This document shows, in pieces, positions 21,825 to 35,203 of a stretch of DNA of 64,000 nt. The DNA lies in assembly GCA_033980235.1 (NCBI GenBank), contig CM067064.1, positions 7,368,501 through 7,432,500 of the forward strand, read 5' to 3'. Position 1 is the stretch's first letter. Every line of letters starts with the position of its first letter. A program made the translations under genes and the position numbers. The notes below the pieces were generated by a model. It saw nothing but the letters and a program-made list of their open reading frames with translations, had not been told where the DNA came from and ran no database searches. Source of the DNA: Diadema setosum (Eukaryota; Echinodermata; Echinoidea; Diadematoida; Diadematidae).

Positions 21825-22457
21825 TTTGAGTCTATTAAATTTTGAGAGATTCTGGTGTCAGAACAATAAGAAACATAACCCTAAAGAGCTATTTCCTGTC
21901 CGTGCGATACATTTTCTGCACACCGCCTACCAAAGAGTTATCAATTTCATATCATGGTGAGACAAAGGGGCAAATACAGCTGTAATGGACGTGTAATAAG
22001 ATGGTACTTCCCATGGTTTGTTGTAGTTCAAATTCATGCGTGTGTTTTGATGCATGATGGGAAACATTTGCACCATTTCGATATTGTTTGGTCCAGCAGT
22101 CTGCTTGGTTACGATTGAATTTAGTAGGGCTGGATGGGGATAACTTGTCTTTGCTCTTTAAAAGAAACCAAAAACAAACTTGCCACAATATCAAGAGATT
22201 GACACAGAACATCATCCTGCCATACACTGTCACCACAAAAGAAAAAAAAAAAAAGATAGGCTCATCAAGAAACAAAACCATACGATCTCTTTGATTCTAT
22301 GTTTATGAAATATTCTTTATATATACCTGTAAATAGACACCTTCATCTCTGCGGTATCTGAATATAAATGGCTATAAATTAGTAGTGTAACTGAAACTAG
22401 GAGCTATGCTGTGCTACTACTCTGCATTTCTTACATGCTATGTATTTCTTTCGATCG

Positions 22458-22503
22458 TTATGATGATGATGATGATGATTCATGATGATGATTATGATGA
22501 TTC

Positions 22504-22548
<45 letters not shown>
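22458..22548. repeat. (GAT)n / (ATG)n microsatellite
   Basis: About 28 trinucleotide units, interrupted twice by ATTC. Minus-strand frames give poly-serine, poly-histidine and poly-isoleucine artefacts. Confidence 0.95.
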
Positions 22549-23827
22549 GTGATGTTGACGTCTGGCATTGAACCTACAGCATCTGTCGCGACAGGGAGTC
22601 TGTGAAGGTTGAGGCAAGGATCAATTCTCTGATGTTCCGCCGCATCAAAGTTTTGGCTGCAGTGCCAAGGCTTCCATCTGTCTTCGTCCATTTCGGAAAG
22701 CCAATTTTATGTTGTCCTTCATTAACGAGTGCTCCAAAGGAACGGCATTCTACATTGTTTTCTGAGCACTGCTGCTTCTGGTATTGGATGAAAAAGCTGC
22801 TTAAAAGTCACCTACAAGTAGTCTGCATTCGCTGCTGATGATTTGATAGCAAAAACAGTGTTATTAAAGACACTGATGGGATTATTTTGTAGGTTTCATT
22901 GGGGATGTGGGAAAAGTAAAGAAGATGATCACAAAAGCTGGATTTGTATCAGAGTCCAAATGTCTCTACACTGTAGTAAGACATTAATTTTGACTCTTTT
23001 TGGTAGAGACCGAGGTGAAAAAAAAAATACATTGTATTGTGATGTAATAATTGTAATGGCATACTTGATTGCAAAAATGTGTACTTAATTGTATACCAGT
23101 AATATACATTGTACTTGAAATACAATAGGTGCGTACTTGAAATTGATCATTTATTTGGATAGATACATGTACATGTAATAATGCTCCTGTTTACTATATA
23201 ATCAACTACAATTGTATGATCTTTCAAATACTACATACAGTTAAGTACTGTTTTTTCCCCAATTAGATCAACACACATACAATGTACAAATGCCAGCAGC
23301 TTGTCAAAGTTGATATGAAGCGTGACACTTCATTTATTGCTTGCAGCATCAGAATGTGACAATGGATCAAATCCATTTATGTTTGCACAGACTATCTGGG
23401 ATTTTTCACATGTACTCTGTGCCTATTTTTATGTAAATCCTGTCTCAATTAAGACATTGGTACTTTAAATGCCTCTCTGCATTGGTGCTTTAAATGTCTA
23501 GCTGTCTACACTGTAATTCATCAGATAATGCTCCATTTTCCTGTAATTGATAAGGAAGTCAATTTATGTACTTGAGCAAGCTGGAATCTAATATGAGCAA
23601 GGAGATTGCCTGCACACCATGGTATTAGGGTGAAAGCTGCCAGTTTTATGTGCGTGTCGGTGACTCACACCAATCAAGACCTATAAATGCAATGGGAAAC
23701 ACCCAACTGGCAACGAATTGTGGCAGGGAAGGTCTGCATTAATAGCATCTTTTTGGGGGAAAATGGCTGTGTCCATATGTGGGATTTTAAGAATGCAGTC
23801 ATTGAAAAGAATGAGAATGGCACTGAA

Positions 23828-23872
23828 TGTGTGTGTGTGTGTGTGTGTTGGGTGGGGGGGGGGGTTGTCTTT
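23828..23872. repeat. (TG)n followed by a G-rich run
   Basis: About 12 TG units, then GGGTGGGGGGGGGGG. A simple-sequence tract. Confidence 0.9.
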
Positions 23873-23953
23873 GAATAAAAAATCAAGTTCCTTGAAAAAT
23901 GAAATGTACAGTAGCATGAGCCATTAATGATCTTTTGTGCGTATGCATGTTAA

Positions 23954-24035
23954 CCCATTGAGGACGGTTTGATTTTGCTACAACACGCCTTTCCCTAGAC
24001 ACCTGCCTGAATACTCGGCACTCGCCCTCAACTGG
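23954..24035 (-). mobile_element. TTAACCC micro-MITE, copy 4
   Basis: It is flanked by TTAA at 23950-23953 and 24036-24039. The ends are CCCATTGAGGACGG and CCTCAACTGG. Orientation is opposite to copies 1-3, as shown by GGTTTGATTTTGCTACAACA at the left. Confidence 0.9.
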
Positions 24036-25096
24036 TTAAGAATTCTCAATGTTCTGTGTATATATGTGTACATATTAGTACATTTCTTTCTTCTTTTGTT
24101 TAGTTCAGTATGGCCTTTCCGAGGGCTTCTAACAACCAAATTGTACTACAGTACTTTAGTTGTGTATGAAATCATTATCATTAAGAAGAATTTGTTGTGT
24201 TGAGGTCAGGTTTATGGACACTGAATTGATATTGAGGCAAAATTTGGCAAGAATAGGATCTTACATTTGTACATTGGAAGCATTGCTGATCTCTGTACTT
24301 ATGAAATGGAGCAGCTGATTGAGTAATTACTGTACATGTGAATCTAGTTGAATTTATTCATAAGAGAACACCATCTTGAAGGGTGATTGTTCTAACCTGG
24401 CATTTGAAAAAAAAAATTGTGGAAACATGGTACAGTAATGTAGGGAGCTTACATTGTATGTAGTCTCTACATTAGCAATGAATGCAATATGGATGGACTG
24501 TAGACTGATAAAGAGGTCAAGAGGGTCAAGAGGGATACCTATTAAATGCTTGTCAATATTGTAGTATAGATGGCACTGCTGGTGGAATAGAGGGTATGAT
24601 TTCTATGTTAAACTACATGGAAATTGCGCCTGCAGACTGTCCTAACAATACAATGACCCATAAAGAATAAGGGTCTGTCCAAAGTCTGTTATCAGTGTTT
24701 GTTGAAAGGATCTCAGCCCATTTACTGTATTGTGAAGAGCACATACTGATCAAATGGACAGTATTTGCAAGGGTTTGCTGGTAAGAGCAAACAGTGCTAA
24801 ATGGTAACAAACCATGTTGTCTGATTCGCCCTTGTTGAATGATATGTAATACACAAGTGTGTAAATGCAGGTTGAACAGCTTTGCCATTTGAAATACAAA
24901 TTAGTACCACGGTATGTAAAAGGGGCCACAACGTATCTGTGTGGGTAATTATCGTTCAATTATTTCATCTTACAGTGCATACATACCAGTCAAGATGTCG
25001 AGTTTAAACTTTAAGACTGTATCACTTGGTAGATTGAAAAAAGAAAAAGAAGAAGAAAAGGAACGATGCTTATTTGTATGCATATTCAAGTTTTAA

Positions 25097-25482
25097 AGGG
25101 ACTGTACAGTACTGGTTGAGGTGGGGATTCATGTTTTGAAGATTCCTACATGTAAGTGAGATAATGAGAAACCTTTTATGAAAAATGAAAGAGCATGTAA
25201 TTTTAAGGATTCAACGTTTATTTGATGAAAACTGGTTTTCAGATGGCTGAGATATCCAAAAAAGTGATAATAATTAAAGGCGACAGGCCACACTTTTTAT
25301 TAGGATTCTTTGTTTCACCTTGTTTTTGGATATCTCAGCCATTCCAAAACCGATTTTCATCAAATAAACTTTTGATACCCCTTAGAATTGCATGCTCTTT
25401 TACATCTCACAGAGTGGTTTCTGAATATCTTGCAAAACGTTAAGAGCTAAATCCTCACCTCGACCAGAACTGTACACACCCT
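25097..25482 (+). mobile_element. TTAA-flanked foldback MITE family A, copy 2
   Basis: It is flanked by TTAA (25093-25096) and TTAG (25483-25486). The ends are AGGGACTGTACAGTACTGGT and AACTGTACACACCCT. It is a near-palindrome around an AAAGGCGACAGGCC centre and highly similar to copies 1, 3 and 4. Confidence 0.92.
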
Positions 25483-26694
25483 TTAGTGCTAGATCTGTCA
25501 TTTATCCATCACCATATAAGGTATTACATTAGCAAAAGTACGTATCTGTGTGTCGGAGAAACAGTAGTAGGAGCATTCAGGATATCGATAGCAATACACA
25601 GTAGGCAGATCATTACTTGTGGTACATTGCTATTACCACAACACTTTATTCTCAATAAATTTTGTTCGTATCTGTATAGATTTGGTCTGCTGCAGTGTAT
25701 GCCCATTATGCTGTTCGGATTTATCTACAGACTTTGCTCTGTGGCTAGATTTGATGGCCCTATATACACCAGTCAATTGCAGGATGTGGTTTGTAGATAG
25801 CAAATTCTGAGCAGGAGTTTGTGGCTGATGTCTCAAGTTCATGGTATGCCATCCAGTGTGTAATGAACAGATGAGCCTAATCCATCAGTCTCGGCCTTTT
25901 TGAGCAGTGTGTGTCAGTGACGACTTGCCCCTGCATGCTTCACTCTGATGCACTGTATAGAACGTGTTGCTCCGAACATTTCAAATTTGAGCAAATAAGA
26001 GACTACATTTAGTAACACTGTAGCAAAAGATTTGGTAAACCTGAAGTGCATTTATTTAAAGTTCATACAGTACACAGGTCCCAAAGGTGCACTGACCTTG
26101 TTAGTATTGTACATTCTATCTTTGATGCAGAGGTATGGAGAGGACAAATTTGCTTACTTTGAGTTGTAAAAATAGAAATAAAAAGTACCCAGAGTTGGTT
26201 AAAAAATGAAAAACAGAATCCAAACCAACTAACAAACTTAAAGTTGTGAAAATGAAAGTATTGTATTCTTCCAAGAATAATTTTTTTTTTCTTGACCATC
26301 AAATTGAATTATGCTGACATGACAACATGTGGTATTTTTATTGTTATTATTATCATTATTTTTTTTTGTGAAGATGTAGATTGCCCAGACAGTGGAATGT
26401 TTAGTGGTTTAGAAAGAAAGTGGTTTCTCTGTGGGTAGGAAGATATTTGGGAGTAGAAACCTGACACTTCGTGCTGTAGTATTTTCTCTTGGGGTGAACT
26501 CCAAAGGTGCAGGTGCGAGGGGGCACGTTGCATGTGTCTGTGTGTCATGAGTTTGCTCGTTCTGGCAGTAACCATGCCGAGTGACTGGGCAGACCGGTAG
26601 AGGAAAGCTGAAAGTGGAGAAGGAGGGAGGTGCCGGCTATCACTGTGCAATTCTGACCTTTTACGTTTTGAGATGAAGTTTGAGTGGTGCCCTT

Positions 26695-26701
26695 ACACAC
26701 A

Positions 26702-26750
<49 letters not shown>

Positions 26751-26774
26751 ACACATACACACACACACACACAC

Positions 26775-26808
<34 letters not shown>

Positions 26809-26827
26809 ACACACACACACACACACA
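26695..26827. repeat. (CA)n microsatellite, long and interrupted
   Basis: About 133 bases of CA repeats with regular TCAC and ATAC interruptions. Confidence 0.97.
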
Positions 26828-28339
26828 AACATCACAAGCATAAATCCAGAATTCATATCCACATGAAAATGAATGCAAATATGGCCCAAAATTGCAAGAA
26901 TACAAAATCATTTTTAAGATGTATTAATAAGTTGGTAAACATTAACGAGGGATGTCCAAGGGGATACTTCACTTTGAAGAATTTAAGTTTAATGAATTAT
27001 ATTGGCTGGTAATGAATTGTTCAATAAAGGAACTATCACAGCCATTTGTAAAAGTACATATATATGCACATTGAAAGTACCTGTAGGTTCAGGTTGCAGA
27101 GCACTTTGAGGACTGAATTTGATTTTGGCTGAAATTGAGACAGTTTCACTTGATGGTCACTATAATACTTGTATTGAGTAGGGTTAATGCATTTTATTCG
27201 GAGGGAGGAAGCTCAAGAAATTACTTACATTGGTACATGTATATTGTAAATGCAGGAAGCTGTTTGCAATACTATGCCAAGTGTTCTGGATCCTATCTAG
27301 AGTTAAATAAAGATGAGTACAAAACAAAATACAGTATGAGGGAAAACAACATTTTATCAATGATATGAAGTTTAAATACTAAACAAGAAAGTGATAACAA
27401 CACAGCTGTCTTAGTGAAAGCAGTCACTAAAACAACATGCAAGTATACCATGGCAAAGGTCCTAAAGAAACATGTTTTTAAATGTTTTCCTTTTCTGATA
27501 GTGATACATGTACTGTACCTTCCTTCCAAGCTTGTTATGTGAGAGGGCACTCAGTTCCTTTGTCTGATGTCATCTGGTCTGGATGGTGCAGATCACTTAA
27601 AAAAGAATCCTAATTCGAACCTCGGGGAAGAAGCGGGGATTGCTTTAGAAGTAGATGGGAAACTTGGACCAGAGATTTGCCTCAAGGTGGCTTAAAGAGC
27701 ACTTGACCTCTCCCTACACCAGGTCACACCAGGGAGAGCCAGTGTAATGGCCCAGAGTGCATCTTGATGACAGGGAGGTGCTTTACTCTTTGTCGCATTC
27801 TCACTTCACCTCAGATTTTTGAGAGAGACTCTTTTCTTCACATTTTTGTTCTTAGCATGAAATGATGGGCTTAGCAATCAAATGGATTCTGTCTTGGAAT
27901 TGGAGTGGGGTTTTGTTTGCGAAGAGAAATTTTCAAGAGAGAGTTGGCCTACACGTGGCTTCAAAAAAATGCACATGTACAATGTATGCAGACTACATTT
28001 ATGCGCACCATCACCTCCTTGCATACAGTCATGAAGATACAATGCATAATTTCTTTCATGATGATGTGAATTTTTGTCTCAATGGAATATCTTTATTCTC
28101 CGTTCAAGGCTGAGTATACAATAGTATAGTGATGTGAAAACATACAGTGTGAGGAAGAACACATTGAAAATGGATGCAGTACAGGTTTGAATGAAGCTTG
28201 TGTGCAGACGCGACTGTGCACACGATGCTTCTTTACACAAGGTGTCAGGTGATTAGCCATTAACATGAAAGGGAATTCATAGTCATGCATTCCAGAGATT
28301 TTGAGCTGTTCTATGCTGATTTAGAGGCAATTCTATGAG

Positions 28340-28520
28340 TGCCGAGGATCATGAATTTCTTCGCTCCGCCGGTAAGGTGACGCTGAATTTTGTTGGAATT
28401 GGGCCACTCTCGGTGTTGGGTGTCTCGCACACCGACTGACAGGTCATCACCCTGTGAGGGATGATGCGAAGAGGAGTGCGGTTACACCTAATTTTCTCCG
28501 CATTGGTGGAGAAAAGGATT
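28340..28520 (+). other. Higher-GC block with three hairpins, function unknown
   Basis: There are three local inverted repeats: CGGTGT with ACACCG (28411-28416 / 28429-28434), TCATCACCC with GGGATGATG (28444-28452 / 28458-28466), and TTTTCTCC with GGAGAAAA (28492-28499 / 28508-28515, a perfect 8-bp stem). An outer CTTCGC (28359-28364) pairs with GCGAAG (28466-28471), although it shares base 28466 with the second hairpin. The composition differs from the surroundings. It could be a structured RNA, an enhancer or an old transposon. Confidence 0.3.
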
Positions 28521-30007
28521 AGCAACAGCTTTCAGTGCCATCTCTGCAGCGTGTTGCATGTTGTGTATAAAATGTGATATGTACACAATTCTGTGTGATC
28601 CATGGTATGACATAGAATTGGACACATCGTCATTCATGAAAACTGACAGAGTAGAAGTTGTCCAGGGTGTATTGAGTGATGAGATGAGATTGGTAATTTA
28701 ATTAAAATATTTAGTTCTACACAAATGTAGTCTCTGCCTTTGTATTATTGGACCCTATTGCATTGTATATGAGGTTAAGGGCTATTTACTGTACATACTG
28801 TAGTTGTACCATTTACAACTTGCACACAGTGTGCACATGGTAATTACTGTACCACGGTACTACGTAAATACCACGGCAGGAATCTCCTTCTGAACATAGT
28901 CCAAAAAGAGTCATTCGAATGAGAATTGAATCAGGGGGTACAGTATTTTGTTTTCAGCTGTACGTTTATATGCATGTGGGATTTTATGGGCAAATTACAA
29001 TTGTTTTATAGCTGTATTAAGACAGCATCAGGCTGTGAGTGCATGAAACTGTATGTTTTAGTCCAAGAAAAAAAAAAAAAAACTTTTAAGGCACCTGCAA
29101 GATCCACAATGTTGTATAACAGTAACACTGTTGGTTTACAATGGCAGAGTAGAAACCAAACTTCATTTGTGTAAGAGACAATGTTTGCCAGTATGGTGGA
29201 GGCATCTAAATAGTGCCATGTTTGCAAGATACAGGTCTGTGAAAACTGGGATGGCAGCATCGATACAGCAGATATTAGTGGTGACCTCAGCTCTTGGCCT
29301 ACTGTATGTACTGTCTCACAAACTACAATGTACACCTTGTACACGGAACAAGCTTGGTGTAGAATGCAGAATACAGTCATTCTGATTCATTAAATAGTCC
29401 ATTGTCTAAAGTTCCTTGATGTGCTGCTTGAATCGCCTACCAGTATACAAAGCAAGTGCCACAATTAGTCACTGCTGATTTCACTGTCGTTTTCACTTTT
29501 GATTGTACAATGTTGCAATGTACAATGGTACACTCTGTTTATCCTTCAAAATAATCACAACAACACACACAACAACACACCATACACATACACCCAAGTT
29601 CATCTTTCGTGTATTACCGTAAACCCATCCCGCAATGAGATTCTGTATCCGTATTGAGTGAGCATGGGGCCCCACCATGTTTAGGGAAGTTATTTGTTCG
29701 ATATCGCAAAGAGTTTACTAGACTCTCACTAGGAGAGAATAAAGAAGAAGAAGAAGAAAAAAAACTTGAACATCCATGTACATATGTAGGTGCATTTTCA
29801 TCATGGAATAGAGTTACTACTACATGTAAAAGGTGTATGTGCACTGTACAGTGTATTAAAAATTGAGTTGTGGTCTCATAGAATACCGTACATGATTTAC
29901 AGAGATTCTTTGGAGAGGGCCAAGGTTACAGCACTGCATCCTTGATTAATATTTGCTAACTGGGATTCAAATCAGTACCATCACCCTGACGGTGATGGTA
30001 ACGGTAA

Positions 30008-30792
30008 TAGGGACTTTTCGATTTGCACGTTGAGCCAGGCGTCACCCTGTTATGACGTAGTTTTTACGTACTGCGCATGCGCAAGTGTCGACCCTCGGCT
30101 CATCGCACAAATTTCGAACGCGTTAACCCCGGTTATCACCGTCCACCCAAATCGGTTGCGCCGCGCTCAACCCACCTTGCCATGACGTCACACTCCTCTC
30201 GGGTATCATGCGAAAGAGCACGATGACTCTCGGGAAATCCGTGCTCAGTTCACCTGTTTTCCTTTTTCTTTCGAGAGATTATTTATATTCTAATTACATG
30301 AAAGCTTATGATCTTGATACGTCACAGCAGCAGCGCTGACATACAAACTACAGCCTCTGGTACCTACTTTATTTGTCCGTTTTCACTGTTTCGCACTTTG
30401 CAACTGTCTGTCGTAGTCCCACACATGCATTTACACGTAATGCTTTACGCAAACAGATCTTGGTGCTTTTGACCTAGCTAGTGCAGCAGTGCATTTGCCT
30501 AGTAGTCTTACCATGCATCATGTTTTAAAATCCACATAATTCCTCCCAGGATACGCATCTAGTCAAAGACAAAATAAATATTACAAGTACAGAAACGAGT
30601 CACAAATTCCGCATACTAGTATGTGCACGCAAGGCACACGTTGCCTCCTGCACACGCCACGCACGGGACGTGACGCCGGCGCCCGAAATCGAAATGTGTT
30701 TTAGCAGCGGGTCAACGTACAGACGTGACGCCTTGACGTACGGTTGCGCTCGGCGGCACGTCCTTCTCGTTCACCCAATCGAAAACTCCCTA
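30008..30792. mobile_element. DNA transposon derivative with TAGGGA(C/G)TTTTCGATT ends
   Basis: The left end TAGGGACTTTTCGATT and the reverse-complemented right end TAGGGAGTTTTCGATT differ at one base. The 785-bp interior is clearly richer in CpG than its flanks and carries TGACGTCA and GCGCATGCGC motifs. No transposase is visible. The target duplication is unclear, so the superfamily is unassigned. Confidence 0.7.
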
Positions 30793-30799
30793 ATATGAA

Positions 30800-32280
30800 G
30801 GTTGAGTGGCCACACTCTGAACTTGTTAAGCCATGCGGAAGCTATAGGGGAGCATCATGTTAGGGGGGCGCGAAATTGAATTACTCTGCACTCGCAGGCG
30901 TGACAAGGGAAACACTTGTTTTGCCTTCTGCGTGCTTCTGAGTGCTCCGCTATGCGCAGTTCTAATTGGTGTCATATGAATGCACAATCTCTCGTCTGGC
31001 AGGCTGCTTGCTGGCTCTGTTGTCTGGTATTACTGAACTCTCAATATCTCTGAGTAAACATTCCCGACTTTGGTTGTATTGTCAAGATGTTTTCAGCCAG
31101 TGTTTTTGCGGTGTCAGTTGTGTTTTGCAAATTGTTTTCATAACACAACAGAGTGTCTGGAAAAAAAAAAGGCCAACAAGTAAAATAAGTAAGAAAAATG
31201 AAACCAACAAATGCACCCTGTGTGTACTGTATAGTTTATAATTATGGATACTTGACTTATTTGTGGTTTCATGTTGTTTTGATTGCATATAGTGTAGCAT
31301 ACACTTTCCATATCTTAAACTCAGACAAAAACATCAACAAAGAAGGCAATGCACTGTTCATCACTTTCATAGAAAATGCAAAGAGAGAGTGCACCTTTCA
31401 TGTGCCTTTAATACTTCACATATCATTGTAAACATTGAAAGTCAACTGCCCATAGCCATCAGTTATGATCAAACATCACTTCGTGCAAGGTAAATGATGC
31501 GGACAGATGAGATCCATAGATATGCATATGAACAGATCTAAACCAGACAATAAGTAGATAGTACAATTGTGTAGAAGGATAGTGACAGTGGGAAAAGGAT
31601 AAAGGCTGGTTGCATGAATTAGAAGCACAAGCAAGTAGATTTGTGTATTGTTTAGGATTACATTAATTGTAAGACAAACATTCAATTTTAATCAGCAGGG
31701 GTTTGTGAGGAACAATTAAAATGTCACTTTGATAGTGTAGGGACCTGTAGGCCTACATGTGTACAGTGTTCATTTTTAAAAGTAGTTTGAAGAGTTGAGA
31801 CTTTACTGAGAATATAAAATGTGTGATGTATATGAGAGTGAAAGTGTCAAAATGGTTCATACATCAGTTACATTCATGAGTTTTCTTTGTTTTACCATGG
31901 ACCGGTCCATGGTTTTACCAAATGTCTGGACATTAGAAATCATACATAATGTACATTTTGTATGTGTACATGTTTATGTACACTCTACATCAACCCGACT
32001 TTACACTGTATGTATCTTTAGATCTTTAGCACTTGATAATACAGTGTACATGTACATGTAGTATCCCTACAATGTACACATATTTGGCATGAAAAATTAA
32101 CAATGTTCTGTTGCCATCACGTGTGTAAATTCGTAGCACTGAGTACAGGCCCAGTATTATATTCAATGAACACTGCTCTACATAGTACTTGTCCCTGTAA
32201 AAGATGGTATCAATCGTTTTGAATGCTGTACCTGCTGAGCATGCTGACAGTATTCCTGACATGTGTGTCTTGTGATTTCG
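30800..32280. other. Presumed intronic DNA
   Basis: No exon was recognised. It contains one perfect 20-bp palindrome at 31894-31913 and several TACATGTA motifs. Confidence 0.45.
31894..31913. repeat. Perfect 20-bp palindrome
   Basis: ACCATGGACCGGTCCATGGT equals its own reverse complement over all 20 bases. Confidence 0.95.
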
Positions 32281-32288
32281 ACGCTTAA

Positions 32289-32680
32289 AGGCCAGTGTGT
32301 ACATGTACAGTTCTGGTTGAGGTGAGGATTTGGCTTTTAATGTTTTGCGAGATATTCAGAAACCACTCTATGAGATGTCAAAGAGCATGCAATTCTAAGG
32401 GGTATCAAAAGTTTATTTGATGAAAATCAGTTTTGAAATGGCTGAGATATCCACAAACAAGGTGAAACAAAGAGATCCTAATAAAGTTGTGGCCTGTCAC
32501 CTTTTATTATTATCACTTTTTTGGATATCTCAGCCATTTGAAAACCAATTTTCATCAAATAAACATTGAATCCTTCTTAAGATTACATGCTCTTTCGTAT
32601 TTTATATAAGGTTTCTCATTATCTCACTTAGGAATGTTCAAAACATGAATCCCCACCTAAACCAGTACTGTACAGTCCCT
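32289..32680 (-). mobile_element. TTAA-flanked foldback MITE family A, copy 3
   Basis: It is flanked by TTAA (32285-32288) and TCAA (32681-32684). It has the same order and orientation as copy 1: CAGTTCTGGTTGAGGTGAGG at the left and AACCAGTACTGTACAGTCCC plus T at the right. The left tip is mutated (AGGCCAGTGTGTACATG). Confidence 0.9.
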
Positions 32681-32689
32681 TCAATGAAA

Positions 32690-34850
32690 ATTTTCACATT
32701 ATCACTGCATGGTGAGGAGCGTATCTCACACCGCTTTATCTATTTCCTGCCCTGCAAAGATCTCTTTTTATTTGAGAAGTCTCACTCGGTACTGTTTGAA
32801 CTGCAAATATACAATGCCTGTAGTAGTAAGAGACAATGTTACATGTTTCTGGAACTGTGTTTCCTTTTCTTTCTTTTCTTTTTGTCTTTTGCCTTTTTTT
32901 TTTTTTTTTAATCTGTTCAGTAGTTGTCCACAATGTGAGTGTGGAACCATCTGCTTCTCTGTAAACCTGTTAACAAAGGGGAAACATAGTCAGCTGTTAC
33001 AATGGCTTTTGAGAGCTCTTATATCAAATGGTTTCAGGTTGTGCCGATGGCACCAGCTTTGTAAAATTGCTGCTGAATTTGTTACTGAAAGATTATGTGT
33101 GACTCATCTCTAACTGTGTCTAAATTGTAGCCCCCCCCCCAAAAAAAAAAGAAAAAAAGAAAAAAAAAAACATACAGCAGCTAGTGGCCCCTTGTAATGT
33201 GATGTATTGATTTATGCTAGGAAAAGAGACTGGATGTAATCATGTGAGTGTTAATGCAGCTGGGTTGAAGGCTTTTTGGGGACAATGAACCACTTTACGT
33301 GAAACTCTTGTGTGCGTGAAAGATATTTTCTTTTTGTTTTATAGTTTATAGTGGGAACATCTGCGTTTCTCTTTTCGAAGTTGATGCCTCTACAAGTGCA
33401 CATGTGCACTAAATGTCTAAGTGGTGATGAGACAAAGATTTTACAATGTAGTTTATTGAAAAGGGAACTTCACAATACACAGATTCCAGCTACAATGTAG
33501 ATTCTTAATAATGATATTTCATGAGAAGATAATATATCACAATGCACACACACAAAAAAAAAAAATCATGTTTGGCCAAATACAGGAACTTCCGAGGCAT
33601 GGTATTCCACATGGTACAGATATTCTAGTGCAGGGTTATTGAATGCAGGGCTATTGGAATAATGCAAGCTTATAATCTATCACTGAATGCTCCACACAGA
33701 AGGCTGCTGTTTGGAATTAAACCTGAAAATCCCCAGCCCAGAGCGCAGATAATAAAGATTGAACAGTGCCAAATGTCTCCAGCTTTTAGCTGTTTTTGAT
33801 CTGTGTGCGTAATACCTAGCTGGAGGACTCATTTTCATCTTGTGGAACTGATGCCAAAGACAATGTTCCAAAGCTTACACAGTATACACAGACTGTAATG
33901 GGAACTTAGATAAATAAACTTGATGTGTTTGAAATGCAGCAGCCTGGAACCGAGTTCTACGTAACATTTGCTTTTCACTACTTTGTACAAAGGCGGATAC
34001 CTATCGTGGGAAATGAAAGAACAGTTCAGTGAGTGGGGAGAGCATCAGTATCTACTTTGACTATGAGTCTGGAAAAAGATCCCCGCTCTCTTTTTGACAT
34101 TGACTGTCCACTGATAATCTTCTTTGCACTCCTACTAATCCTAATCCTTGAGGTCACAAGAGAGCTAAAAGACTGTTTGCTCTCTTTCTTTGAGGATTGA
34201 ATGGACCATTACATGCTCCCTCACATTAGGGTGATTTTCTTTTCCTCTTTCAGCTTTTTCCATTCTTTTTAATACTGCTTTTTTTTTCCCCTTGCCCTTT
34301 TCTGTGAATGGGACAGAAACATATAACTGTCCTCTTTGTCAAATTAGCCACTTGCACCATAGTCCTTTTTTTTTTTGAACTTGAAAGAAATTTGTTTGTC
34401 CTTATCCTGCACAAAGTGCACTTGAAAGAAATTGGTTTGTCCTTTATCCTGCACAATATGCAAGGAAGCAAATACAACACAAGCGTGATGATCAGATGAT
34501 GATGTTGAAACATTTAAACAGTGTTTGTAATTGTGCAGTTACTTTGATGCAGCTTTATAAGATATTTGAAATGGATAAGTGCATTTTGTCTATGCATGGA
34601 CCAGCAGAATTTCAAACAAAAGCATTTATAACTTCCTTTTGCTCATTGTCAGGTGATTGAAACCTAGGTTATTGGCAAGCAGCACTCCTGATTGGAATTT
34701 TTATTCTATGTATGATATTATAAAGTGGCCTCATCATGTCTGAAAGCCATTTTCTTTTTGCATCCATGTATAGCCGTTGGTGTTTTGAACAGGAAGGGGA
34801 AAAGTTTAATAATCTGCGCAGATGTCTTTTTTAAAAGCAAATTATCTTTT
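32690..34850. other. Presumed intronic DNA with simple-sequence runs
   Basis: No exon was recognised. A C-run and A-run at 33129-33170, a T-run near 32895-32910, and an imperfect 42-bp tandem duplication at about 34380-34462 (units starting CTTGAAAGAAATT) are the visible features. Confidence 0.45.
34380..34462. repeat. Imperfect tandem duplication, about 42-bp unit
   Basis: CTTGAAAGAAATTTGTTTGT ... CCTGCACAAAGTGCA is followed directly by CTTGAAAGAAATTGGTTTGT ... CCTGCACAATATGCA. Confidence 0.85.
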
Positions 34851-34852
34851 AA

Positions 34853-35203
34853 AGGTCCAGTTTACCTTTGGGAGCAGTGATTTTAAAAATGTTCAAGATA
34901 TCACATTTAATGCATATGTGTAGGTCTGTTGTATCACAAAACATCCTACCATATAAAATTTTCACAATAAAGCCTAAAATATAAGGAGATATCTGTATTT
35001 TTCTCAATAAACCATAACTGTAGACGGTTTAATCTGGAAGCATTCTTATTATAACTATTGTTCACATTTTGTGTATACTTAACATCGCTTATACGGATTC
35101 ACATTTTTACTGTGGTTGTTTCTATCCATAACTAACATTTCAGAACTATTTTAAAGCACTAATGATGATTTTTTGTTTCATCTGCAAGTAGTAAATTATG
35201 CCT
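34853..35203 (+). mobile_element. TTAA-flanked MITE family B, copy 1
   Basis: It is flanked by TTAA at 34849-34852 and 35204-35207. The left end is AGGTCCAGTTTACCTTTGGG and the right end is GTAAATTATGCCT; the outer AGG..CCT and TTTAC/GTAAA are inverted. The 351-bp sequence is matched almost throughout by the copy at 42401-42749. Confidence 0.9.

Larger units (their letters stand above)
21825..25090. other. Intronic or intergenic DNA with microsatellites
   Basis: No splice-bounded coding exon was recognised. The notable contents are the ATG repeat (22458-22548), the TG/G tract (23828-23872) and a TTAACCC element (23954-24035). The remainder is AT-rich and unstructured to the eye. Confidence 0.45.
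25490..30000. other. Long non-coding stretch (presumed intron)
   Basis: No coding exon was recognised. It contains the large CA microsatellite (26695-26827) and a higher-GC block with several hairpins (about 28340-28520). A non-repetitive segment at about 27600-27800 is higher in GC than its flanks but matches nothing I know. Confidence 0.45.

Noticed and set aside
26545..26911. Cysteine/valine and histidine/threonine repeat proteins
   Set aside because: These are translations of the CA/TG microsatellite.
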